Shown here: piece by piece, positions 54,501-62,787 of the stretch
Layout: each line of letters starts with the position of its first letter
How positions within the stretch are numbered: position 1 is the first letter of the stretch
NCBI RefSeq assembly: GCF_021440195.1
Contig: NZ_JAJTSZ010000004.1
Location: 310,001-374,000 of the forward strand
Direction: 5' to 3'
DNA length: 64,000 nucleotides
Origin: Dyadobacter sp. CY356
GTDB taxonomy: Bacteria > Bacteroidota > Bacteroidia > Cytophagales > Spirosomataceae
Made by a program: the position numbers and the translations under genes
Notes under the pieces: generated by a model
Told to the model about the DNA's origin: nothing
Database searches by the model: none
The model's input: the letters and a program-made list of their open reading frames with translations, nothing else

Positions 54501-55065
54501 TTATACCTATGGTGTTACTTTGGGTGGCGACTGGAACAATTTCTTCATCTCTGCATTTTTCCAGGGTGTAGCCAAGCAAGACTGGTATCCTGGTTCGGAA
54601 GCGGCACTTTTCTGGGGACAGTATAATCGTCCATACAACAAGATCCCGAAATGGCAGCTTGGCAATATCTGGTCTGAGGATAATCCGGATGCTTATCTGC
54701 CACGTTACCGAGGATATACCGCGCAAAACAGCTCAGGTGAACTGGCTACGGCACAAACTAAATATTTGCAAAATGTAGCTTATATCCGTTTGAAAAATAT
54801 TCAGATCGGCTACAACCTTCCGCATACTTTGACAAATAAACTGAAAATGGCGAGTGCCCGTGTTTACTTGTCGGGTGATAATATTTTCACTTATTCTCCT
54901 CTGTACAAAATCACAAAAGACATTGATGTGGAAAATATCGGAAGATCGGATGTTGCTTTAACTCCTTCTGACGATCCTTCGAATCCAAATAAAAACAACA
55001 GCGGTAACGGGAATAATTATCCGATACTGAAAGGCTTCACGATGGGATTGTCTGTTACTTTCTAA
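51484..55065 (+). CDS. SusC-like TonB-dependent receptor, locus 2
   Basis: 1193 residues from ATG at 51484 (MKLKLLFKSSRH); the frame is open 16 codons upstream. Signal region about 20-48 (MMKLSAFLLAVACMQVSAAA), STN domain (about 55-120), CarboxypepD-reg-like domain (about 135-225: GKVSDEKGGGLPGVSIIVKG), plug with LVLIDGVEGDPSRINPND and VLKDAASAAIYGARG, then the barrel, ending VTF. It carries the signalling STN domain, consistent with the FecR/sigma pair. Substrate unknown. Confidence 0.95.
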   Translation: MKLKLLFKSSRHISLIPSKILFMMKLSAFLLAVACMQVSAAAISQKISVSVENAPLEHVIKIIQKRSGYQFIFNNELLKKARPVTMKISDGSLEQVLEQCFNNQPLTYSLMERTIVVKPKTPEVKTQIVPVQAPLIDISGKVSDEKGGGLPGVSIIVKGTQRGTTTDGDGQFKLDLTEADKDGVLIFSFVGYITKELPIGTRTTFNISLDTDTKALEELVVVGYGTQKKMNLTGAVDQVTSKVLENRSLPNLAQGLQGVIPNLNLTMGDGKPTQSPSYNIRGATSIGQGGNALVLIDGVEGDPSRINPNDVASVSVLKDAASAAIYGARGAFGVVLITTKSPQKDKTTISYSLNHSIKSPIAVPDLVTDGYTFAKMFNEGWSAWNDYSQTPQNVNKTVKFSPAYLAEFEKRSKDPSLPKTVVDPVTGEYVYYENTDWYKELYKKTTSATEHNLSVSGGSGKADFLVTGRYFGQDGLFKYNSDDYKIMSLRVKGSVQLYKWLNVSNNADFSSMKYHNPLNVGEGGSIWRNISDEGHTMAPMFNPDGTLTYSAAYTVGDFYYGKNGINTNKRVFRNTTSFASQFFNDVLRIKGNFTYQNTDNNDYRTRVPVPYSRKPGVIEYVGTNYNDLQNLLRNTQYTATNIYGEFEPKVGANHYFKVLAGFNQEQSLYKELQVVRNGLIYEGASDINLALGQSITTGGGYDKWAIAGGFYRINYSFKERYLLELNGRYDGSSKFPSSQRFAFFPSVSAGWRISNESFWKVSPKVISELKLRGSYGSLGNGNINSYSFQEKFTIQQSGRILNGARPQQTGQPTVLPNGLTWETSSTADFGVDVSMLANRLTLNADAYQRKTTGMFTTGMTLPAVFGTDVPKGNYADLTTKGWEAAITWRDQFTVGSKPLNYSVRLTVSDYTAKIDKYNNPDKRLSDYYAGQKLGEIWGFVNDGYFKSADDITNSPKQILYKASTTGKLLPGDIKFKDLNGDGVIDDGNKTVGQPGDKKIIGNSLPRYTYGVTLGGDWNNFFISAFFQGVAKQDWYPGSEAALFWGQYNRPYNKIPKWQLGNIWSEDNPDAYLPRYRGYTAQNSSGELATAQTKYLQNVAYIRLKNIQIGYNLPHTLTNKLKMASARVYLSGDNIFTYSPLYKITKDIDVENIGRSDVALTPSDDPSNPNKNNSGNGNNYPILKGFTMGLSVTF

Positions 55066-55109
55066 AATGTGAAATCTAAATTTTTAGAAGAATATTAAAT
55101 CAAATACTC

Positions 55110-56885
55110 ATGAAATTCAAATTTATAGGACTGTTATTTCTGGTTGGCCTCCTGGCTGGCGGATGTCAGGAACTGGATCAGGTTCCGCAGTCTACTGCTG
55201 ATAATAATGCCGTTTTTAACAGCGAAAAAGGACTGGATCTTTACACCAATTCTTTTTATGATATCCTTCCAACAGGAAATGCTATCATCCGTTCCGATGA
55301 AATGAGCGATTTCGGAGCGCGTTCATCTGTCCCTGATTTTTTGCGTGACGGTGCTTACGGCCCACGCCAAAGTGACGGCTGGGACTGGAAACCCCTTCGG
55401 AATATTAATTATTTTATCGAAAACAATAACCGTCAGGCTGTTTCGGCTGATACCCGGAAACATTACACGGCCCTTGCCCGTTTTTTCAGAGCCATATTTT
55501 ATTTTGAAAAAGTAAAACGTTTTGGAGATGTACCCTGGATCAACAAAGCGGCTACGGTTGACGATCCTTCTCTTTTCAACGGCCGTGATCCGCGCACCAT
55601 GGTGATGGATTCCGTGTTGGCAGATTTAAATTACGCCTGCGAAAATATCCGCACAACAACTGATAACAGCAGAAGTCTGATCACCAAATCAGTTGCTTAC
55701 GGATACAAATCAAGAATCTGTCTTTTTGAAGGTACATTCAGAAAATACCAGACAACTTACAACTTGCAGTCGACGGTAGAAAAATGGCTGAATGAATCTA
55801 TTTCAGCATCTGAAAAAGTGATCAAGGAAGGTGGATTTTCATTAAATGAAACAGGCGGTAACGAAAAATCATATCGCCAGGTTTTCACCAACAATACTCC
55901 GGTAACGAATGAGGTGATGTTATCATATGTTTGTGATCCTGCGTTGAGTGTTTATAACGATGCAAACTGGTGGTGGACAAGTTCAACTTATGGAGCACGA
56001 TTGAGCTTTACCCGCACGTTTGTGAATACCTATCTAAATATCGACGGAACACCTTTCACAAACAAAGCAGGACATGAAACGATGACTTTCCCACAGGAAG
56101 TTAAAGGCCGCGACAAAAGATTGCAGCAAACAATCCGTATGGGAAATTACAAACGTATCAATGGTGGAAAAGAAGAAGCCGCGCCTCCTGTTTTCTCTTA
56201 TACTTACACAGGATATCAGCCAATCAAATGGACCCTGGACGATACTTACTATGATGGCGGAACAAGAAATATCAATTCAATTTCTACGATGCGTTATGCT
56301 GAAATTTTGCTGAATTATGCAGAAGCAAAAGCGGAATTAAACAAATTGACTGATACGGACTGGGCATTAACGGTAGGTGCGATTCGTAAGAGAGCAGGTA
56401 TCACTGGCGGACTAACTGCTGTTCCGGCAATAGTTGATCCATACTTGCAGGCAAATTATTTCCCTGGTATTTCTGATGCTGCTATTCTGGAAATCCGTCG
56501 TGAAAGAGGAACGGAATTATGCCTTGAAGGTTTCCGTTTTTATGACATCGTTCGCTGGAAACGTGGTTCGTTGATGGAACAAAAATGGAACGGATTTTAC
56601 GTTCCGGCTTTAAATACACCATTGGATCTTAATGAAGACGGTGTGCTTGATGTGGCTTTTGTAAAAGGAACGCCAGCTTCTCCGGTTGCTGGGGTAACTT
56701 ATGTCAATGTGGCTGAAACGATCAGCGCGGGTGCAAATCCACAACGCCTTTCCAATGATACTTCAGGAGAAATTACCTGGCTGAATACAGTTCCACGCAA
56801 ATGGGAAGAGAAACATTACCTATACCCTATCCCTGAAACAGACAGGTTGTTCAATCCTAAACTGGGACAAAATCCGGGATGGTAG
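55110..56885 (+). CDS. SusD-like outer-membrane lipoprotein, locus 2
   Basis: 591 residues, starting 44 nt after susC. Lipobox LLAGGC with Cys19. SusD features: ARFFRAIFYFEKVKRFGDVPW, ISTMRYAEILLNYAEAKAEL, and RRERGTELCLEGFRFYDIVRWKRG near the C-terminus, with a final NPGW. It binds and hands the substrate to the SusC barrel. Confidence 0.95.
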   Translation: MKFKFIGLLFLVGLLAGGCQELDQVPQSTADNNAVFNSEKGLDLYTNSFYDILPTGNAIIRSDEMSDFGARSSVPDFLRDGAYGPRQSDGWDWKPLRNINYFIENNNRQAVSADTRKHYTALARFFRAIFYFEKVKRFGDVPWINKAATVDDPSLFNGRDPRTMVMDSVLADLNYACENIRTTTDNSRSLITKSVAYGYKSRICLFEGTFRKYQTTYNLQSTVEKWLNESISASEKVIKEGGFSLNETGGNEKSYRQVFTNNTPVTNEVMLSYVCDPALSVYNDANWWWTSSTYGARLSFTRTFVNTYLNIDGTPFTNKAGHETMTFPQEVKGRDKRLQQTIRMGNYKRINGGKEEAAPPVFSYTYTGYQPIKWTLDDTYYDGGTRNINSISTMRYAEILLNYAEAKAELNKLTDTDWALTVGAIRKRAGITGGLTAVPAIVDPYLQANYFPGISDAAILEIRRERGTELCLEGFRFYDIVRWKRGSLMEQKWNGFYVPALNTPLDLNEDGVLDVAFVKGTPASPVAGVTYVNVAETISAGANPQRLSNDTSGEITWLNTVPRKWEEKHYLYPIPETDRLFNPKLGQNPGW

Positions 56886-56893
56886 TTGGCTGT

Positions 56894-56995
56894 CAGCTTT
56901 CGGCGGTCGGCCGTCAGACCCGGGATGGATATAGATTTTATCCTTTTCATAGTATTTCTGATATTCAGGATCTGAAAGCCGATTGCCGAAAGCCG
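56894..56995. repeat. Inverted repeat element
   Basis: 24-nt arms (56894-56917 and 56972-56995), complementary with five mismatches and built on GCTTTCGGC/GCCGAAAGC, around a 54-nt AT-rich loop. It lies between SusD and the downstream hydrolase, upstream of a terminator. Confidence 0.5.
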
Positions 56996-57008
56996 AAGTA
57001 AATTCAAT

Positions 57009-57050
57009 ACATAGAGTAAGGAGCAGGTTGTTTTTCTCTTTACTCTATGT
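57009..57050 (+). terminator. Terminator after SusCD locus 2
   Basis: Perfect 11-bp stem (57009-57019 with 57040-57050) extended by a weak inner GAG/CTC. T-rich after. It lies 44 nt before the start of the EEP gene, which therefore probably has its own promoter or depends on read-through. Confidence 0.8.
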
Positions 57051-57093
57051 TTCTTTCAACAAAATTCTATTTTAAATCCTTAATTCTTGTCAA

Positions 57094-57936
57094 ATGAAAA
57101 AATCACTTCTGGTATTGGCAGCTGTTTTGATGCTGTCGGCAGCAGGTTTTGCACAAAAAACTTCAACGATCAATATTGCTTCATACAACCTTCGTTATGA
57201 CAATAAAGGCGATGGCATTAACGCCTGGCCAAACCGTAAGGAAATGGTAAAAGGTTTGATTCGCTTTCACGAATTTGATATTTTCGGAACCCAGGAAGTT
57301 TTGATCAACCAGTTGCATGACGTTGCAGAACTCACCGAATTTGCATTTTTGGGAAAAGGCCGTGATGATGGAAAAGAAGGCGGTGAACATTCTGCTATTT
57401 TTTACAAAAAAGACCGTTTCAAAGTTTTAAAAAATGGTGATTTCTGGTTGAGCGAAACACCGGACAAACCGGGAAAAGGCTGGGATGCTACCTGCTGTAA
57501 CCGGATCTGTTCATGGGCAAAATTCCAGGACCTTAATACAAAAAAAGAATTTTATTTTTTCAACGTTCACTTTGATCATCAGGGCGTAGAAGCACGTCGC
57601 CAGTCAGGAATTCTGATGGTGAAAAAGATGAAGGAAATCGCCGGAAATTCACCAACGATCTTAACGGGTGATTTCAATTCAACACCTGAAACAGAGCAGA
57701 TCAAAGAAATCCAGACCCTGTTAAGCGATTCGCATGAAATAACGGAACAACCTAAATACGGTCCGGAGGGCACTTTTAACAGTTTCAAATTTGACGCATC
57801 GATGCAAAATCGTATTGATTATATTTTTGTAAGCAAACCTATCAAAGTTTTAAAATACGGTGTTTTGACAGATGCAAAAGAGCAGCGTTATCCATCCGAT
57901 CACCAGCCGGTGGTTATTAAGGCGGTGATTAATTAG
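57094..57936 (+). CDS. Secreted endonuclease/exonuclease/phosphatase-family protein
   Basis: 280 residues. Signal peptide 1-20. EEP-fold catalytic motifs: IASYNLRYDN, FGTQEVL (metal Glu), VHFDHQG (catalytic Asp-His), TGDFNSTP (Asp-Asn) and RIDYIFVS...SDHQPV (final Asp-His). Substrates in the family range from DNA to phospho-inositides and sphingomyelin; the secreted, DNA-repair-unlike form and the SusCD neighbour suggest a phosphodiester of the imported substrate. This is inference. Confidence 0.85.
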   Translation: MKKSLLVLAAVLMLSAAGFAQKTSTINIASYNLRYDNKGDGINAWPNRKEMVKGLIRFHEFDIFGTQEVLINQLHDVAELTEFAFLGKGRDDGKEGGEHSAIFYKKDRFKVLKNGDFWLSETPDKPGKGWDATCCNRICSWAKFQDLNTKKEFYFFNVHFDHQGVEARRQSGILMVKKMKEIAGNSPTILTGDFNSTPETEQIKEIQTLLSDSHEITEQPKYGPEGTFNSFKFDASMQNRIDYIFVSKPIKVLKYGVLTDAKEQRYPSDHQPVVIKAVIN

Positions 57937-57972
57937 TAGAATTCACGTTGCTGATCAGTAGATCAAAGAAGA

Positions 57973-58020
57973 AAATCCTTGTGATTATTGAAATAAATCT
58001 CAATCATCACAAGGATTTTT
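57973..58020 (+). terminator. Terminator hairpin abutting the next start codon
   Basis: Stem of 19 positions with one mismatch (57973-57991 with 58000-58018), followed by a T-run to 58020. It stops the EEP transcript, yet the next ATG is at 58022, and the right arm holds AAGGA (58011-58015) placed 6 nt before it. Confidence 0.85.
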
Positions 58021-58021
58021 C

Positions 58022-58789
58022 ATGTCATTACGAAGAGAATTTTTGAGACAGGCAGCCGTTGGAGGTGCTGCAACGATACTTTCGCCGGCATTTTCATCAG
58101 CAGAAGTTTTACCCGCAACGGATGCATCAGCAATTGGAAAAACCGGTTACACCTTTTTATTCCAGGGCGATTCTATTACTGACGGAAACCGGACAAGAAA
58201 TACGGATTGGAATCACGTTATGGGCCACGGCTTTGCTTATCTAATTTCAAGCAGATTATGGTTTGATCATCCGGAAAAGGAATTTCATTTTTTCAACCGT
58301 GGAGTCAGTGGAAATAAAATCACTGACCTTGCGGCCCGATGGCAAACGGATACACTGGATTTAAAACCAAATCTTATTAATATCCTGGTTGGCGTGAATG
58401 ATACGGAAGCAGCTGTCAAAGGAAAGAAAGAAAATACGCCATTATCATTCGAAACAGACTATCGTTCTGTTTTAGAAAAAACAAAACTGGCTTTACCAGA
58501 TGTGCAGTTAGTTCTTGGCATTCCGTTTCTTTTTCCTGTCGGGAGAGTTAAAGACAAATGGGAAGAATATCAAAATGAATTAAGGCCAAGGCAGGAAATT
58601 GTTCGAAAACTGGCTAATGAATTTAATGCTATTGAAATCGATTTTCAGTCAGAATTTGATAAAGCGATAAAAAAGGCACCGGCTGATTACTGGATCTGGG
58701 ACGGGATTCACCCCATGCCTGCCGGACACGAATTAATGGCTAGATTCTGGATTAAGGAAGTCCAGAAAAAGATAAAGTTCGTAAAATAG
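58022..58789 (+). CDS. SGNH/GDSL-family hydrolase with Tat signal
   Basis: 255 residues. Twin-arginine signal RREFLRQAAVGG (residues 4-15). SGNH blocks: FQGDSITDG (Ser51), RGVSGNKI (Gly), VGVNDT (Asn) and a C-terminal DGIHPMPAGH (Asp/His). Members deacetylate carbohydrates or cleave esters in the periplasm. The ATG is fixed by the Tat motif, and it begins 2 nt after the preceding terminator. Downstream of SusCD locus 2 and the EEP hydrolase; likely part of that substrate's breakdown, by inference. Confidence 0.9.
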   Translation: MSLRREFLRQAAVGGAATILSPAFSSAEVLPATDASAIGKTGYTFLFQGDSITDGNRTRNTDWNHVMGHGFAYLISSRLWFDHPEKEFHFFNRGVSGNKITDLAARWQTDTLDLKPNLINILVGVNDTEAAVKGKKENTPLSFETDYRSVLEKTKLALPDVQLVLGIPFLFPVGRVKDKWEEYQNELRPRQEIVRKLANEFNAIEIDFQSEFDKAIKKAPADYWIWDGIHPMPAGHELMARFWIKEVQKKIKFVK

Positions 58790-58804
58790 ATATTAGAGAA
58801 ACAA

Positions 58805-58828
58805 AAAGCCGGGCAAATGTCCGGCTTT
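58805..58828. terminator. Bidirectional terminator
   Basis: 11-position stem (58805-58815 with 58818-58828, one G-T pair), 2-nt loop, T-runs on both strands. It separates the SGNH gene from the convergent desaturase gene. Confidence 0.85.
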
Positions 58829-58854
58829 CTGTTTCTCAATACTTTCTAAAATGC

Positions 58855-59841
58855 TTATCTGCTAATCCAGCTGAATTCATATTGCAATTCCGGAATTCTT
58901 GTCCGATCAGCAATACGGCGTAAACGAGTAGGCAAAGCCATCAAATAGTCCCGGGCTTTTTCGGCACCGGAATTCAGATCTCTTATTGTTTCGATCTCCC
59001 ATTCTACCAGTAAAGATTCAAGGATTTCGATATAATCCATGGTCGTATAAACACCCAGACGCTGTGCCGCATCGGAGAAATGAGAGAAGGTATCTCCCAT
59101 TTTTACGCCAGATTCGCGCAGGAAATGGGCAGGCATAACAATCTTTTTCCTCATCATATCTTCCAGAGCTAACATCAGCTCGGACGGATCAACCGCAAGA
59201 ATACGGCTTACAAAAGTTTTATACGCTTTCGCATGACGCATTTCATCAGAAGCAATCACACCACAAATTTTTGAAAGGTGTGGATTACCAAATTGTTTTG
59301 AAAGTGTTGCAGTACGACGGTGTGAAACGTTCGTTGCAAGCTCCTGGAAAGAAGTGTAGATAAAGTTTCGATAAGGATCGCGGTCTGTTCCGATATCAAA
59401 TCCATCGGCAATCAGATATTGGGTAGATACCTCCATAGCGCGCATATTAACGCGTCCGGACAGATACAAATACTTATTAAGAAGATCGCCATGACGGTTT
59501 TCCTCGGCAGTCCAGGCTCTCACCCATCTTGACCATCCGGAAGGATTATCGACCTGATCGACTCCGATCACATCCATTAACCAGGATTCGTATGTTGGAA
59601 GTGCTTCCTCTGTGATTGTATCACCAATCAATACTGCGATATAATCATATGGCAAATCCCGGCAGCTTTCCTGCAATAATTTAACTTCACTAAAAAAGTT
59701 CTCATTACTGGAATCCGGTAAAAAATCTGTCGGCTGCCAATTTTGATCGATTGGTTTCAAGTATTCTGCCATCAGGGCATCGAGGTCCTTTCCCACATGT
59801 TGCATGACCTCTAGTCGTGCTGCTGAAAGTTCGGTTTCCAT
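58855..59841 (-). CDS. Acyl-ACP desaturase, di-iron type
   Basis: 328 residues, helical, full-length plant-type/Mycobacterium-like stearoyl-ACP desaturase. Di-iron ligands: EENRH (about 112-116) and DEMRH (about 200-204), plus further Glu in adjoining helices. It introduces a double bond into acyl-ACP using O2 and ferredoxin-type electrons. Divergent from the PlsC gene: two lipid genes sharing a 139-nt control region. Confidence 0.9.
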   Translation of the reverse strand: METELSAARLEVMQHVGKDLDALMAEYLKPIDQNWQPTDFLPDSSNENFFSEVKLLQESCRDLPYDYIAVLIGDTITEEALPTYESWLMDVIGVDQVDNPSGWSRWVRAWTAEENRHGDLLNKYLYLSGRVNMRAMEVSTQYLIADGFDIGTDRDPYRNFIYTSFQELATNVSHRRTATLSKQFGNPHLSKICGVIASDEMRHAKAYKTFVSRILAVDPSELMLALEDMMRKKIVMPAHFLRESGVKMGDTFSHFSDAAQRLGVYTTMDYIEILESLLVEWEIETIRDLNSGAEKARDYLMALPTRLRRIADRTRIPELQYEFSWISR

Positions 59842-59980
59842 TGTTGATTCAATTTAACTTACAATATAATTTCACAAAGTACGGGAATTTAATGAAAGTT
59901 ATACATGACAAATCTCATTTACTGCTTTACAAATTTTCACAATCGGTGTACATTTGGAATATTTTAGTTTAAAAGTTGGA

Positions 59981-60712
59981 ATGAAAAAAATTACAGACTA
60001 CCTCCTAAGTACCATTTACCTTCTTCACTTCGGGCTTTCACTGCTGGTTTTTCATATTGCACAGGTCGTGGCACTCAACGTTTTCGGAAAAAAGGCGCAC
60101 GAAAAAATAGTCGATTATCTTAATTTCTCATTAACCTATGGCCTGTATCTTACAGGGTCCACCGTCACCTACAAAAATCTTGCCTCAATTCCTGATGACC
60201 GCCCAATTATTTTTGTAGCGAACCATCAAAGCACATTTGATATACCTTCTATTATCTGGTTTTTACGAAAACGCCACCCGCTTTTTGTTTCAAAAATTGA
60301 ACTGGCAAAAGGAGTTCCGAGTATTTCCTACAACCTACGAAAAAGTGGGGCAGCCCTTATAAACCGTAAAGACGGAAAGCAGGCAATTGCCGAAATTTCC
60401 AGATTGGGAAAACTTATTTATGATACGACAGGATCTGCCATTATTTTCCCGGAAGGAACCAGAACAGCCAGTGGGGTGATGAAACCGTTTGTTCCGGGCG
60501 GTGTTGCCATGTTGTTAAAACGTGCTCCAAATGCATTGGTTATTCCAATAGCAGTGAACGGGACCGGTCGGTTTAACCCGAAAGGCATTTTCCCTTTGAC
60601 ATCCTTTTCAAAACTTTCGTGGACCGCTTTGCCTGCGATTGAGCCGGCGGGAAGAAAAGCTGAGGAGATTTTGTTGGAGGCACGGGAGGCGATTCAACGG
60701 GAGTTAATTTAA
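59981..60712 (+). CDS. plsC: 1-acyl-sn-glycerol-3-phosphate acyltransferase
   Basis: 243 residues from ATG at 59981. The open frame reaches a TTG at 59954, but the Met at 59981 starts the hydrophobic N-terminus. Motifs: ANHQSTFD (HX4D) near 77, then KIELAKGVP, FPEGTRTASG near 164 and VIPIAVNGTGR near 197. It acylates lysophosphatidate in the inner membrane. Its N-terminal helices anchor it. Confidence 0.92.
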   Translation: MKKITDYLLSTIYLLHFGLSLLVFHIAQVVALNVFGKKAHEKIVDYLNFSLTYGLYLTGSTVTYKNLASIPDDRPIIFVANHQSTFDIPSIIWFLRKRHPLFVSKIELAKGVPSISYNLRKSGAALINRKDGKQAIAEISRLGKLIYDTTGSAIIFPEGTRTASGVMKPFVPGGVAMLLKRAPNALVIPIAVNGTGRFNPKGIFPLTSFSKLSWTALPAIEPAGRKAEEILLEAREAIQRELI

Positions 60713-60836
60713 AATTAATCCTTACCTGAAAATATAAGTTTGCTATCGTGACTCTTTGTCTCAAATTACATACTTTGTTATAAATCAAAAAGTTAATATC
60801 TTTGTGTACACACACTGCAACGCAAACTCTTAAATC

Positions 60837-61010
60837 ATGACACATCCAGCAGAAAATAAAAGTAATGGAGATGTTAAAAAGCTTTCACCAAAAGAAGGTT
60901 TGATTAAAAGAATTTTGGATGACAAAAAAGTCATTAATAAATTCTTAAAGGGTGATGCTTCAATTAATGATTTAGATGCCAGAGGAATCAAATTCGTTAA
61001 ACCCTTATAA
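60837..61010 (+). CDS. Small hypothetical protein overlapping the DUF6169 gene
   Basis: 57 residues (starting MTHPAENKSNGDVKKL), basic and helical, with the block KKVINKFLKGDASINDLDARGIKF. It overlaps the next gene by 35 nt in another frame, so it is likely translated together with it. Not recognised. The tight pairing with a downstream gene resembles toxin-antitoxin order, but no toxin motif is visible. Confidence 0.6.
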   Translation: MTHPAENKSNGDVKKLSPKEGLIKRILDDKKVINKFLKGDASINDLDARGIKFVKPL

Positions 61011-61503
61011 GTACTCGCTTCACAAGCTTTCTTCCAGAACTTACACCTTCTTTTCCGAGTCAGGAAGTGAATTCTCCGCTTATTTTATTGACGGAAGTAA
61101 TTACTTCCCCGACTATCCTTCTTTTAACCATTCTGTTTTGAGTTTTGGATTTAGCCTAGTCAAAGAATCAGAAAAAAAACAACAAAATGATAAGCGTATT
61201 CGAGATACAATTATCACAATTGTTGGAGATTACTTGATGTTGCATCCTGAAACGGCATTATTTATTGTTTGTGATACTTCCGATAACAGGCACGTATTTC
61301 GCAATAACCTTTTTTTAAAGTGGTTTGACCAATTCAATCCTATTTACAATTTAAATTTCTCAAAGTACGATTTGCGTATTTGTAACGAAGATGATGACTG
61401 TGCCTATTGCTCACTGATAATGAATAGAAATTGTATCGAATATCTAAATATTAAAAAAGCATTTCTTAACCTGGATAATGATTTGATAGCGAAAGGATAC
61501 TAA
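60976..61503 (+). CDS. DUF6169-like protein
   Basis: 175 residues. It begins inside the preceding 57-codon ORF. Aromatic-rich with blocks YTFFSESGSEFSAYFID, FGFSLV, TIVGDYLMLHPETALFIVCDTSDNRH, and FKWFDQFNPIYNL. It resembles the DUF6169 family, seen only in Bacteroidota with unknown function. No signal or membrane segment. Confidence 0.6.
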   Translation: MPEESNSLNPYKYSLHKLSSRTYTFFSESGSEFSAYFIDGSNYFPDYPSFNHSVLSFGFSLVKESEKKQQNDKRIRDTIITIVGDYLMLHPETALFIVCDTSDNRHVFRNNLFLKWFDQFNPIYNLNFSKYDLRICNEDDDCAYCSLIMNRNCIEYLNIKKAFLNLDNDLIAKGY

Positions 61504-61856
61504 ATACATTTATTCTTATACAACCGTCAAAATTTATATCACCCTTACTGGGTTTAAATTGCTTCCTCACACTTTTGTAACAAAATAACGTCTCCCCTTC
61601 CGCTTTTTCATTCAGCATCAAAAATCTCTTTTCTAATTAAAATTACGGTTGAAATAATCTACAAATTCTTTTATCAAAAAATATTAATCCTTACCAAAAA
61701 TATATTTTCTATACATTATCCTCATATTTAACCATTTACAAATCGCCAAATACTCCTAATAAATCTTTCTTTAATCGCTTAACAATCGTTAACAATGACA
61801 CTTTAAACCTATGTCAATCCTTCGCCTCTAACCCATGAACTTTAAAAATTAGAACC
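61504..61856. other. Intergenic region
   Basis: 353 nt, AT-rich. Near the end is a tandem TTAACAATCG-TTAACAATG pair (about 61783-61797) that may be a regulatory repeat. No gene, RNA or firm promoter identified. Confidence 0.45.
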
Positions 61857-62267
61857 ATGAAAAAGATACTTTTTGTTGCAGCATTCATCGCATTTGGTTT
61901 AACTAACGCATCTGCTCAGTACAATGGTCATGACCGTGACCGTGACTACAATCGTGATAACGCTTACCAAAATAATCCTCGTGATAGCCGCGGTTATGTA
62001 ATTAATGACTTGCAGAGAGATGCCCGTCGTCAAATTTCAATTGGTATAGAAAGAGGAACATTAAATCCACGCGAAGCATCTGCATTAATGCACGAATACG
62101 AACGCATCGAAGCACGTGAAAGAAAATTCAGTCACCGCGGGGGTCTTAATCCAAGAGAAGAAAGAAATCTGATTCAGGATCTGGAGAGATTAATGGCTCA
62201 AACCCGAAGCATGAGCAGCCGACGCAACAACGACAACTGGGCAAGAAACCCAAGAGGAAGATATTAA
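61857..62267 (+). CDS. Secreted basic protein with internal repeat
   Basis: 136 residues. Signal peptide 1-20 (ending SAQ). The mature part is rich in Arg, Asp and Asn (GHDRDRDYNRD) and has two similar blocks (GTLNPREASALMHEYERIEARER and GGLNPREERNLIQDLERL). Each has LNPRE followed by an amphipathic helix, as in EF-hand-like or periplasmic heat-shock-type (CpxP-like) helical repeats. Function unknown. Followed by a strong terminator. Confidence 0.65.
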   Translation: MKKILFVAAFIAFGLTNASAQYNGHDRDRDYNRDNAYQNNPRDSRGYVINDLQRDARRQISIGIERGTLNPREASALMHEYERIEARERKFSHRGGLNPREERNLIQDLERLMAQTRSMSSRRNNDNWARNPRGRY

Positions 62268-62295
62268 AAATCAGTTGAAGGTTTAGGTAGTTTTG

Positions 62296-62330
62296 AAAGG
62301 CATTTCCTGGTTTTAGGAAATGCCTTTTTT
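62296..62330 (+). terminator. Rho-independent terminator
   Basis: 13-bp stem (62296-62308 with 62315-62327), 6-nt loop, T-run to 62330. It closes the 61857 gene. Confidence 0.9.
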
Positions 62331-62345
62331 AACATGATTTTCAAA

Positions 62346-62786
62346 TTAAAAATACCTTACCAATTTTACATGCGACTTTTTAAATCCTTCTTTCTGATAA
62401 AACCGATGGGCATTTTCCCTCATATTATTTGAAGTAACCTCAATTTGCTGAGCATTTTTACTCTTTGCAAAATCGATCAATTTTTCAACCAGTGCTTTTC
62501 CAATTTCTTTGGAGCGATGCTGAGGGGATACATACATTTCCTGAATTTCGGCAACCATACAAACATGATGTAACAAAAGCTGGGTATGGCAACTACCCAT
62601 GCCTACGGGTTCTCCGTCCAGTTCTGCAATCAAGTATCGGATTCGCTCCTGCGAAAGATTTGTATGAAAAACGTTATTAAAAGATTCACGATCGAGCTCT
62701 TTGTCTTCCAAATCACAGATCATGTCGTAAACCGCTTCTTCATCTTTTACTGTGGCCGGCCGGATATTTAAATTTGAAATTACCAT
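62346..62786 (-). CDS. GNAT-family N-acetyltransferase
   Basis: 146 residues. N-terminal NIRPATVKDEEAVYDMI, a central strand AEIQEMYVSPQHRSKEIGKALVEKLIDFA (about 80-108, acetyl-CoA P-loop RSKEIGKAL) and a C-terminal IEVTSNNMRENAHRFYQKEGF, all typical of GNAT. Substrate unknown. The NAD(P)-binding gene upstream ends 1 nt before its start, so they form one unit. Confidence 0.9.
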   Translation of the reverse strand: MVISNLNIRPATVKDEEAVYDMICDLEDKELDRESFNNVFHTNLSQERIRYLIAELDGEPVGMGSCHTQLLLHHVCMVAEIQEMYVSPQHRSKEIGKALVEKLIDFAKSKNAQQIEVTSNNMRENAHRFYQKEGFKKSHVKLVRYF

Positions 62787-62787
62787 A

